Shown: positions 58,061 through 64,000 of the stretch, in pieces | How positions within the stretch are numbered: the first letter of the stretch is position 1 | Layout: every line of letters starts with the position of its first letter | Assembly (NCBI RefSeq): GCF_000972385.1 | Contig: NZ_JXTE01000017.1 | Location: 1 to 64,000 of the forward strand | DNA from: Streptomyces sp. WM6386 | Lineage (GTDB): Bacteria; Actinomycetota; Actinomycetes; Streptomycetales; Streptomycetaceae | Length of the DNA: 64,000 nt | Direction of reading: 5' to 3' | The notes under the pieces: generated by a model | Databases searched by the model: none | What the model was told of the DNA's origin: nothing | What the model saw: the letters and a program-made list of their open reading frames with translations, nothing else | Made by a program: the position numbers and the translations under genes

Positions 58061-59626
58061 ATGAAGACGCTCGGCCACTGGCTCACCTCCCCCTGGCGGC
58101 GTTCCACCGTCGTCGCGCTCTCCGGCGCCCTGCCCGTGCTCGCCTTCCCCGCCCCGTCCCTGTGGTGGTTCGCCTACGTCGCCCTGGTCCCCTGGATCGC
58201 CGTGGTCCGCTCCGCTCCGACCGGGAAGAGGGCGGCGTACGACGGCTGGTTCGGCGGGCTCGGCTTCATGCTGGCCATGCACCACTGGCTGCTGCCGAGC
58301 CTGCATGTGTTCACGTTCGTCATCGCGGCCCTCCTCGGCTCGCTGTGGGCGCCCTGGGGATGGCTGGTCCGCCGCTTCCTCACCGGGACGCCCTCGCGCG
58401 GCCGGATCTGCGGCGCCCTTCTCGTCCTGCCCTCGGGCTGGCTGCTGGTGGAGCTCGTCCGTTCCTGGCAGGGCCTCGGCGGGCCGTGGGGGATGCTCGG
58501 CGCCAGTCAGTGGGAGGTGGAGCCGGCGCTGCGGCTGGCCTCGGTGGGCGGGGTGTGGCTGATCAGTTTCCTGGTGGTGGCCGTGAACGTCGCGGTCGCC
58601 GTGCTGATCACCGTCCGGCAGTCCCGCGTTCCCGCCATGGCCGCTCTCATGGCCACGGCCGCCGCCGGCTCGGCGGCCTGGATGTGGTCACCGCGCCCGG
58701 ACGCCGACGGCGGCCTGCGGATCGCCGTCGTACAGCCGGGCGTCATCGAGGGCGGCGACCGGCGCTTCGCCCGCGAGGAACAGCTCACCCGTCAACTGGC
58801 CGGGCAGGACGTCGACCTGGTCGTGTGGGGCGAGAGCAGTGTCGGCTTCGACCTCGTCGACCGGCCCGACCTCGCCCGCCGGCTCGCCGCGCTCTCGAGC
58901 GAGACCGGCGCCGACATCCTCGTCAACGTGGACGCACGGCGCTCCGACAAGCCCGGCATCTACAAGAGTTCCGTGCTCGTCGGCCCCGACGGCCTCACCG
59001 GCGACCGCTACGACAAGATGCGGCTCGTGCCCTTCGGCGAGTACATCCCCTTCCGCTCACTGCTCGGCTGGGCGACCTCGGTCGGCAAGGCGGCGGGCGA
59101 GAACCGCAGGCAGGGCTCCGAACAGGTCGTGATGGACGTCGGCCACGGGCTGAGGGTCGGTCCGATGGTCTGCTTCGAGTCCGCGTTCCCCGACATGAGC
59201 CGGCATCTCGCCGAGGACGGTGCCGAGGTACTGATCGCCCAGTCGTCGACGTCGTCCTTCCAGCACAGCTGGGCCCCCGAGCAGCACGCCTCGCTCGCCG
59301 CCCTGCGCGCCGCCGAGACGGGCCGCCCGATGGTCCACTCGACCCTGACCGGTGTCTCGGCCGTCTACGGCCCGGAGGGAGAGCGGGTCGGTTCATGGCT
59401 CGGCACGAGCGCGAGCGCGACGACGGTCTACGAGGTACCGCTGGCCACGGGTGTCACGCCATACGTCCGCTTCGGCGACTGGGTGCCCCACGCGGCGCTG
59501 CTCATCGTCGCCGTCTGGTGCGCGGGGCAGGGAGTCCGGGCCCTGCGGCTCAGGCGGCCCGCTCCCGGACCGCGCGTACCACCCGCTCGCACAGCTCATG
59601 GGTCGCCAGCGCGTCCCGGGCGCTGA
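58061..59626 (+). CDS. lnt: Apolipoprotein N-acyltransferase
   Basis: A 521-residue protein: six or more N-terminal membrane helices (to about 205), a nitrilase-type domain (about 225-470) and a last helix. The Glu-Lys-Cys triad is visible in 'LVVWGESSVGF', 'YDKMRLVPFGEYIPF' and 'GPMVCFESAFPD'. It N-acylates lipoproteins. Streptomyces have two Lnt paralogues and this is one. ATG 58061 has TAGGAGG six bases upstream. Its 3' end overlaps the convergent Gfo/Idh gene by 77 bases. Confidence 0.9.
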   Translation: MKTLGHWLTSPWRRSTVVALSGALPVLAFPAPSLWWFAYVALVPWIAVVRSAPTGKRAAYDGWFGGLGFMLAMHHWLLPSLHVFTFVIAALLGSLWAPWGWLVRRFLTGTPSRGRICGALLVLPSGWLLVELVRSWQGLGGPWGMLGASQWEVEPALRLASVGGVWLISFLVVAVNVAVAVLITVRQSRVPAMAALMATAAAGSAAWMWSPRPDADGGLRIAVVQPGVIEGGDRRFAREEQLTRQLAGQDVDLVVWGESSVGFDLVDRPDLARRLAALSSETGADILVNVDARRSDKPGIYKSSVLVGPDGLTGDRYDKMRLVPFGEYIPFRSLLGWATSVGKAAGENRRQGSEQVVMDVGHGLRVGPMVCFESAFPDMSRHLAEDGAEVLIAQSSTSSFQHSWAPEQHASLAALRAAETGRPMVHSTLTGVSAVYGPEGERVGSWLGTSASATTVYEVPLATGVTPYVRFGDWVPHAALLIVAVWCAGQGVRALRLRRPAPGPRVPPARTAHGSPARPGR

Positions 59627-60455
59627 CCACCTTCCCCGCGCGCACGGCGTCCAGGAAGGCCATGACGACCTGCTCGATACCCCGCTGCCGGGCGACCGGA
59701 ACCCAGTCCCCGCGCCGTCGCACGGTCGGCTGCCCCTTGTGGTCGATGACCTCGGCGAGGTTGACCACCTGACGCTTGGTGTCCTGCCCCGACACCTCCA
59801 GGATCTCCTCGGCCGAGCCGCTGAGCCGGTTCATCACGCCGAGCGCGGTGAAGCCGTCCCCCGAGAGCTGGAGCACGAGGTGATGCAGCAGACCGTCCTG
59901 GACCCGGGCGCGCACGGTGACGTCGTCGACCGGGCCCGGCGCCAGAAAGCGCAGGGTGTCGACGACATGGATGAAGTCGTCGAGGATCATCGACCGCGGC
60001 TCCTCCGGCAGCCCGATCCGGTTCTTCTGCATGAGGATCAGCTCGCGCGGATGGTCGGCGCACTGTGCGTACCCGGGCGCGTAGCGCCGGTTGAAGCCGA
60101 CCGCGAGAGACACCTCCCGCTCCTCCGCGAGGGCCACCAGCCGCTCCGAGTCGGCGAGTTCGTACGCCAGCGGCTTGTCGACGTACGTCGGTACGCCCGC
60201 CTCCAGCAGCCGCGTCACGATCTCGGGGTGCACGACGGTGGGCGCGTGCACGAAGGCGGCGTCGAGCCCGACGGCGAGAAGTGAGTCGAGGTCCTGATGC
60301 CGCTGGGCCCCGGGCAGACGGAGGCCGTCGGCGACCCGGGCCAGCGTGGCCGGGGTGCGGGTCTGCAGATGGAGTTCGACGCCGGGCAGAGCGCCGAGCA
60401 CCGGCAGATAGGCCTTGCGGGCGATGTCGCCGAGTCCGATGCAGCCGACCTTCAC
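59550..60455 (-). CDS. Gfo/Idh/MocA family oxidoreductase
   Basis: A 301-residue NAD(P)-dependent oxidoreductase. 'VGCIGLGDIARKAYLPVL' is the Rossmann start; 'PTYVDKPLAYELADSERL' has the DKP/EKP motif; 'DDFIHVVDTLRFL' has the His-Asp catalytic pair. GTG 60455 has AGGGAGA about nine bases upstream. It lies 13 bases from the next monooxygenase stop and may belong to its transcript. Substrate unknown. Confidence 0.85.
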   Translation of the reverse strand: MKVGCIGLGDIARKAYLPVLGALPGVELHLQTRTPATLARVADGLRLPGAQRHQDLDSLLAVGLDAAFVHAPTVVHPEIVTRLLEAGVPTYVDKPLAYELADSERLVALAEEREVSLAVGFNRRYAPGYAQCADHPRELILMQKNRIGLPEEPRSMILDDFIHVVDTLRFLAPGPVDDVTVRARVQDGLLHHLVLQLSGDGFTALGVMNRLSGSAEEILEVSGQDTKRQVVNLAEVIDHKGQPTVRRRGDWVPVARQRGIEQVVMAFLDAVRAGKVVSARDALATHELCERVVRAVRERAA

Positions 60456-60468
60456 TACTGGGTTCTCC

Positions 60469-61650
60469 CTACCGCTTGCCCGCGCCTGACACGACCGAAG
60501 CATACGGCGGCTGCGGCGGCCGCCAGTCGGCGATGCCGTCGAATCCGCGCAGGAAGAGGGCCGGACCGGCGAGGGAGAGCGCGGCGATCGCGGAGTTGCG
60601 TACGGCCATGAGGGCGCGGTTCGGCGTCATGTTGAGGCGTCCGATCCTGACGGCCTGGCGGGCTATGGCGGTCGTACGGGGAAGGCGTGCCGCCGAATAC
60701 GCGGCCAGGTCGTCCGCATGGTGCGCCACGACGACCGCGTCCTCGATCGCCTGGTTGCCGCCCTGGCCGAGGGTCGGGGGCATGGCGTGCGCGGCGTCGC
60801 CGAGGAGGGCGACCCGGCCGTGATGGAAGGCGGGCAGGGGTTCGGCGATGTGGTGGACGTCGTGGCGCAGGACGTCCTCGGGGCGGGCCGCGGCGAGAAC
60901 GGCGGGGATGGGGTCGTGCCAGTCGCCGTAGCGGCGGACGAGTTCGGCCCTCTCGTCCGGGGCCCGCTCCCCCGCGGGCGCCAGGGCGGCGGCGTACGCG
61001 TAGACCCGGCCGTCCTTGAGCGGGTGGGTGCCCCAGATGCGGCCCCGGCCCCAGGTCTCGTGCGAGGCGAACTCCGTGGCGGGCACGGGGATCACCACAC
61101 GCCAGGTGGTGAAACCGGAGTGGACGGCGCCGGGGTGGTCCGGGAACAGCGTGGCGCGTACGGCGGAGCGGACGCCGTCGGCGGCGATGACGAGGTCGGC
61201 CTCCAGCTCGCCGTCGGGCGTCCGCACGCGGGCCGGGCGGTGGGCGTCGCCGGGGTCGACGAGGGTGCTCTCGGCAGCCGTGCGGATGGCGTCCGGGGGG
61301 AGCAGTGCGGCCAGGCTGTTGATGAGGGTGGCCCGGTGCAGCAGCACGAGCGGGCCGCCGAAGCGCTCGGCCGCGGCGGCGGCACTGGAGCGGGAGAGCC
61401 AGCGCCCGCCGGGGGTGCGCAGGCCTCCGTCGCCCGTCCAGGCGGCGAGGTCGCGGATCTCGTCGCCGATGCCGATGACGTCCAGGGCGCGCAGGGAGTT
61501 GGGGGCCAGGGAGATGGCGGCGCCGACCGGTTCCAGGGAGCGGGCCCGCTCCAGGACGGTGACCTGCCTGCCGCTCAGGTGCAGGGCGGCGGCCGCGGTC
61601 AGGCCGCATATGCCGCCGCCGATGACGACGACGCGCCGGGTCTGTGTCAT
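60469..61650 (-). CDS. FAD-dependent monooxygenase, target of divergent TetR
   Basis: A 393-residue class A flavin monooxygenase. 'VVVIGGGICGLTAAAAL' is the FAD motif; 'VIAADGVRSAVRATLF' the DG motif; 'VALLGDAAHAMPPTLGQGGN' the GD motif. ATG 61650 is fixed by GAGGAG seven bases upstream. Operator O1 (61662-61675) sits 11 bases before the ATG, so the TetR repressor would block initiation or elongation. It likely oxidises the TetR ligand or a related aromatic. Confidence 0.85.
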   Translation of the reverse strand: MTQTRRVVVIGGGICGLTAAAALHLSGRQVTVLERARSLEPVGAAISLAPNSLRALDVIGIGDEIRDLAAWTGDGGLRTPGGRWLSRSSAAAAAERFGGPLVLLHRATLINSLAALLPPDAIRTAAESTLVDPGDAHRPARVRTPDGELEADLVIAADGVRSAVRATLFPDHPGAVHSGFTTWRVVIPVPATEFASHETWGRGRIWGTHPLKDGRVYAYAAALAPAGERAPDERAELVRRYGDWHDPIPAVLAAARPEDVLRHDVHHIAEPLPAFHHGRVALLGDAAHAMPPTLGQGGNQAIEDAVVVAHHADDLAAYSAARLPRTTAIARQAVRIGRLNMTPNRALMAVRNSAIAALSLAGPALFLRGFDGIADWRPPQPPYASVVSGAGKR

Positions 61651-61661
61651 GACCACTCCTC

Positions 61662-61675
61662 ACTACAGGTGTAGT
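61662..61675. promoter_or_regulatory. TetR operator O1
   Basis: actacaggtgtagt, 13 of 14 identical to O2. Two half sites ACTACA/TGTAGT. 28 bp centre-to-centre from O2. Confidence 0.75.
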
Positions 61676-61689
61676 TCCACACCAACCGT

Positions 61690-61703
61690 ACTACAGCTGT
61701 AGT
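61690..61703. promoter_or_regulatory. TetR operator O2
   Basis: actacagctgtagt is a perfect 14-bp palindrome, 21 bases before the tetR ATG and shared with the divergent monooxygenase promoter. Confidence 0.8.
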
Positions 61704-61724
61704 GCGCCGGGTAGATTGAGCTCC

Positions 61725-62321
61725 ATGCCCGTACGCACCGAACCGGCCCCGGCCTCCCGTACCGATCTCGTCGCCGACACCGCGCTCGCGCTGCTCGCCG
61801 AGCGCGGAATGCGCGGGCTCACCCACCGGGCCGTCGACGAGGTGGCCGCGCTGCCCCAGGGCTCCACGTCGAATCTCGCCCGCACCCGACAGGCGCTGCT
61901 GGAGCTGGCGGTGCGCCGGCTGGCCGACCGCGAGGCCAAGGTGCTGGCGCTCGACGAGATGCCGGACCCGCAGGCCGGCCTCCCCGCGCTGGTGGAGGCG
62001 CTGGCGCTGGCGACGCACCGCGCCCTCACCCACCACCGCGAACTGACCCTCGCCCGCTACGAACTGGCCCTGGAGGCCACGCGCCGCCCCGAGCTGCGGG
62101 CCTACTTCGACGCCACCGGCGCCCGCTTCCGGGACCAGCTCGCCGTCCTCGTCACGGCCATGGGCTCCACCGAACCGGACCGGCATGTGCTGTCCCTGGT
62201 GGCCTGGGCGGACGGGCTGATGTTCTCCTGCGTGGCCGGGTCGTTCAGTACGCGGGTGCCGGGGCCGGAGGAGGTCCGGGCGGGGCTGCGGGAACTGCTC
62301 GACGGGATGCTCGGCGCCTGA
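61725..62321 (+). CDS. TetR family repressor
   Basis: A 198-residue repressor. The HTH at about 11-55 is 'TALALLAERGMRGLTHRAVD' and 'LPQGSTSNLARTRQALLELA'. The C-terminal helical domain binds a ligand; 'GLMFSCVAGSF' lines the dimer face. It diverges from the FAD monooxygenase and both starts flank a pair of near-identical palindromes, the clearest operator set in the window. Expected to repress both genes until its substrate appears. Confidence 0.9.
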   Translation: MPVRTEPAPASRTDLVADTALALLAERGMRGLTHRAVDEVAALPQGSTSNLARTRQALLELAVRRLADREAKVLALDEMPDPQAGLPALVEALALATHRALTHHRELTLARYELALEATRRPELRAYFDATGARFRDQLAVLVTAMGSTEPDRHVLSLVAWADGLMFSCVAGSFSTRVPGPEEVRAGLRELLDGMLGA

Positions 62322-62362
62322 AATACGTGGCCGGACCTGGTGGATTGGGACACGATGCGGGC

Positions 62363-62875
62363 ATGACGACGCAGCGAAGTGAACCCGCCACCGACGCCGA
62401 CGAGCGGACCATGCTGGAAGGCTGGCTCGACTACCACCGGCAGACCTTGGCCTGGAAGTGCGAGGGCCTGACCGACGCCCAACTCAGGACCGCCGCCGTG
62501 GAGCCCTCCGAACTGTCCCTGATGGGGCTGGTGCGGCATCTGGCGGAGTGCGAGCGGGGCTGGTTCCGCAAGGTGCTGGCCGACGACGATCAGGGGCCGC
62601 TCTACTACAGCGACGAGGACCCGGACGGCGAGTTCCATCTCACCGAGGCGGACACCTGGGAGGAGGCCCACGCCACCTGGCAGGCCGAGATCGAGGTCGC
62701 CCGGCGCAACGCGGCCGGCCTCGGGCTGGACGACATGTCCGCGGGCAAGCACCGGCGCACCGGCGAGCGCTTCAACCTGCGGTGGATCTACACCCACATG
62801 ATCGAGGAGTACGCCCGCCACAACGGCCACGCCGACCTGCTCCGCGAGCGCCTCGACGGCGCGACCGGCGACTGA
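62363..62875 (+). CDS. DinB family protein (DUF664)
   Basis: A 170-residue four-helix bundle protein. Metal-ligand histidines are in 'MGLVRHLAECERGWF' and 'HMIEEYARHNGHADLLRE', the DinB/DUF664 pattern. The family contains thiol-dependent (mycothiol, bacillithiol) transferases. ATG 62363 is preferred over the upstream in-frame GTG. 41 bases after tetR, probably same transcript. Confidence 0.85.
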   Translation: MTTQRSEPATDADERTMLEGWLDYHRQTLAWKCEGLTDAQLRTAAVEPSELSLMGLVRHLAECERGWFRKVLADDDQGPLYYSDEDPDGEFHLTEADTWEEAHATWQAEIEVARRNAAGLGLDDMSAGKHRRTGERFNLRWIYTHMIEEYARHNGHADLLRERLDGATGD

Positions 62876-62987
62876 CGTCACCCTCGCGGAGGCCCCGCCC
62901 TCCGTACGGGGCCGGAGATCACCCGTGCGGGGCAACCTCCGCTGGTCCGCTGTACCAAACCCGGCGCGACCCAGCAGAGTTGCGCGG

Positions 62988-63458
62988 GTGCATCGAACGA
63001 CGACCACCGCAACGCTCCTGGTCACCGTGGCCGTCTCGGCCCTCTCCGGCTGTGTGACCGTCCAGCACCCATCCGTCGCCCCGGGTCCACCGGTGGCGCC
63101 GTCGCAGCCGACGGCGCCCCGGCCCGACGGCCGGGCGGAGCCGCAGGTCGTGCAGGCACCGGCCCAGGAGGCCCTGCAACTGATCGAGTCGTCCCGCAAG
63201 TCGGGACGGAGTACGCCCCTACCGAAGGAGGCACCCCCCTCCTCCGCCGCCGCGCCGGCGCCCGGGCAACAGCCGCACGCCCGGCCGGCCCATCCCCACC
63301 CCGGACACCCCGAGGCCCCGCGTCCACACGTCGAGATTCCCGACGTCGCCGGCCAGGTCCCGAAAAACCCGGACGTCTGCAAGCTCGGCAAGCAGTACGG
63401 CGGCTGGCGCAAGGACAGCCCGGAGGCGGTGATCTGCGAGCGGACGTACGGGCGTTAG
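62988..63458 (+). CDS. Probable secreted lipoprotein
   Basis: A 156-residue protein with a lipoprotein signal: basic 'HRTTTT', a hydrophobic core and the lipobox 'LSGC' near residue 21. A long Pro/Ala/His-rich low-complexity linker follows, and a short C-terminal domain 'DVCKLGKQYGGWRKDSPE' with two cysteines. GTG 62988 places the signal at the N-terminus. Function unknown. Confidence 0.7.
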   Translation: MHRTTTTATLLVTVAVSALSGCVTVQHPSVAPGPPVAPSQPTAPRPDGRAEPQVVQAPAQEALQLIESSRKSGRSTPLPKEAPPSSAAAPAPGQQPHARPAHPHPGHPEAPRPHVEIPDVAGQVPKNPDVCKLGKQYGGWRKDSPEAVICERTYGR

Positions 63459-64000
63459 CCGGGGCCGCGGGGCGGGCCCCAGCCAGGGCCGGGCAGGCGG
63501 GCGCAAGCCAAGCCTGCCGCGGGGCGGGCGCCAGCCAGGGCCGGGCAGGCGGGCGCAAGCCAAGCCAGGCGGGCGCAAGCCAAGCCAGGCGGGCGCAAGC
63601 CAAGCCAGGCGGGCGCAAGCCAAGCCAGGCGGGCGCAAGCCAGGGGCCGGGCGGGCGCAAGCCAGGGGCCGGGCGGGCGCAAGCCAGGGGCCGGGCGGGT
63701 GTGACCCAAGGTCATGCAGGCGTCCGCCAGACATGCGCGGCGGGCATCAGCCAGGCGTGCGACGGTGCTGGCCGAGGCGCGGCAGCCGCCGGGTGAAACG
63801 CCGCTAGGTGCGGGGCGGGACACCGCAAGGCGCCGCGAGGCGCGGGGCCAAGCGCCGCGAGGATGCCGGACTGGGTGCCAGCCGATCGGATTGCCGCCTC
63901 ACCGACCGCCCCACCGGCCGCGCCGCCCCGCCTCCGCCACCTCAGGGCCGCTGTCGCGGCGGCCCCCACCCTGCGGTGCCGGAGGAACCGCCTTCCCCGA
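63459..64000. repeat. GC-rich tandem repeats, no gene
   Basis: A 52-base block is repeated directly (63465-63514 and 63517-63566). Then a 20-base unit aggcgggcgcaagccaagcc occurs at 63547, 63567, 63587 and 63607, with a shortened fifth at 63627. A 22-base unit ggggccgggcgggcgcaagc + ca follows at 63643 and 63665. From 63700 to the edge there are looser gccgcgaggcgcggg-like repeats. Units of 20 and 22 are not multiples of three, so coding is unlikely. Open frames here consist only of repeat translation. Confidence 0.8.

Noticed and set aside
63465..63700. CRISPR array
   Set aside because: The repeats abut without unique spacers, so they are simple tandem repeats.
63455..63969. Leftward Ala/Leu/Pro-rich frames at the right edge
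   Set aside because: They consist only of translated 20- and 22-base repeats in changing frames.

Overview
The window is high-GC actinobacterial chromosome, almost certainly Streptomyces. Base composition is very G+C rich, third codon positions are nearly all G or C, GTG starts are frequent, genes overlap by ATGA or GTGA, and several markers fit the genus: a third, divergent EF-Tu (tuf3 type), an ECF41 sigma factor, MocR, SWIM/DUF6493 and DUF6493-type companions, DUF885, Imm21 and an Lnt paralogue. No rRNA, tRNA, phage, transposase or CRISPR array was seen. The mix of many regulators, one-gene oxidoreductases, paralogous transporters and decayed genes suggests a chromosome arm rather than the core.

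Layout. 0-7.3 kb: end of a ROK protein, a DasR-like GntR regulator with a dre-like operator, sigJ facing an alpha/beta hydrolase, an EamA transporter facing a MocR regulator, and a Tat-exported PhoD phosphatase behind a PHO-box-like repeat. 7.4-13 kb: SWIM zinc-finger and DUF6493 pair, then a membrane-anchored ACT-GNAT acetyltransferase. 13-19 kb: cystathionine gamma-synthase-family enzyme facing an Lrp regulator, DUF885 peptidase-like protein, SDR, Imm21 protein, rhodanese facing a second Lrp regulator. 19-25.8 kb: leftward sbcD-sbcC, YigZ, and a tightly overlapped CysS-like / SixA / DUF6210 operon. 25.8-28.1 kb: a GH15 gene with an internal deletion, a CoA-binding protein, and fragments of a radical SAM gene and a membrane protein gene. 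28.2-36.7 kb: PobA-type hydroxylase, ArsR/CDF metal efflux pair, YbaK, XRE-cupin/EamA pair, two left-handed beta-helix proteins, DedA, secreted carboxylesterase. 36.9-43.2 kb: a sigma-like/zinc-finger/ricin membrane fusion, a galU remnant, DUF4442 thioesterase-like protein and three tandem paralogous membrane proteins. 43.4-49.3 kb: spermidine-synthase-like methyltransferase, cysteine-free tuf3, AlkD, TVP38 protein, thiolase facing HxlR. 49.3-53.6 kb: a Gfo/Idh - PmoA-like - cupin sugar operon with a LacI-type operator, uppP and a 59-residue protein. 53.6-63.5 kb: hypothetical, CPT-type kinase, TPR-like protein, two FAD monooxygenases, NTF2-like, Lnt, Gfo/Idh, TetR with twin operators, DinB, lipoprotein. 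63.46-64 kb: GC-rich tandem repeats without a gene.

Themes. Many loci are regulator-target pairs with readable operators in short divergent gaps (Lrp, ArsR, XRE, HxlR, TetR, MocR). Three genes (GH15, AmmeMemoRadiSam-type, galU) have lost internal segments, so the region appears to be decaying by deletion. A 27-30 bp element, roughly GGGGCGCGGGGAACTG plus CGCGACCAGCC, occurs four times at gene ends, where it forms terminator-like hairpins. The most interesting items are the cysteine-free EF-Tu, the membrane-anchored ACT-GNAT protein, the triplicated PYQQPGYQQ membrane proteins, the sigma-like/zinc-finger/ricin fusion, and the twin TetR operators.
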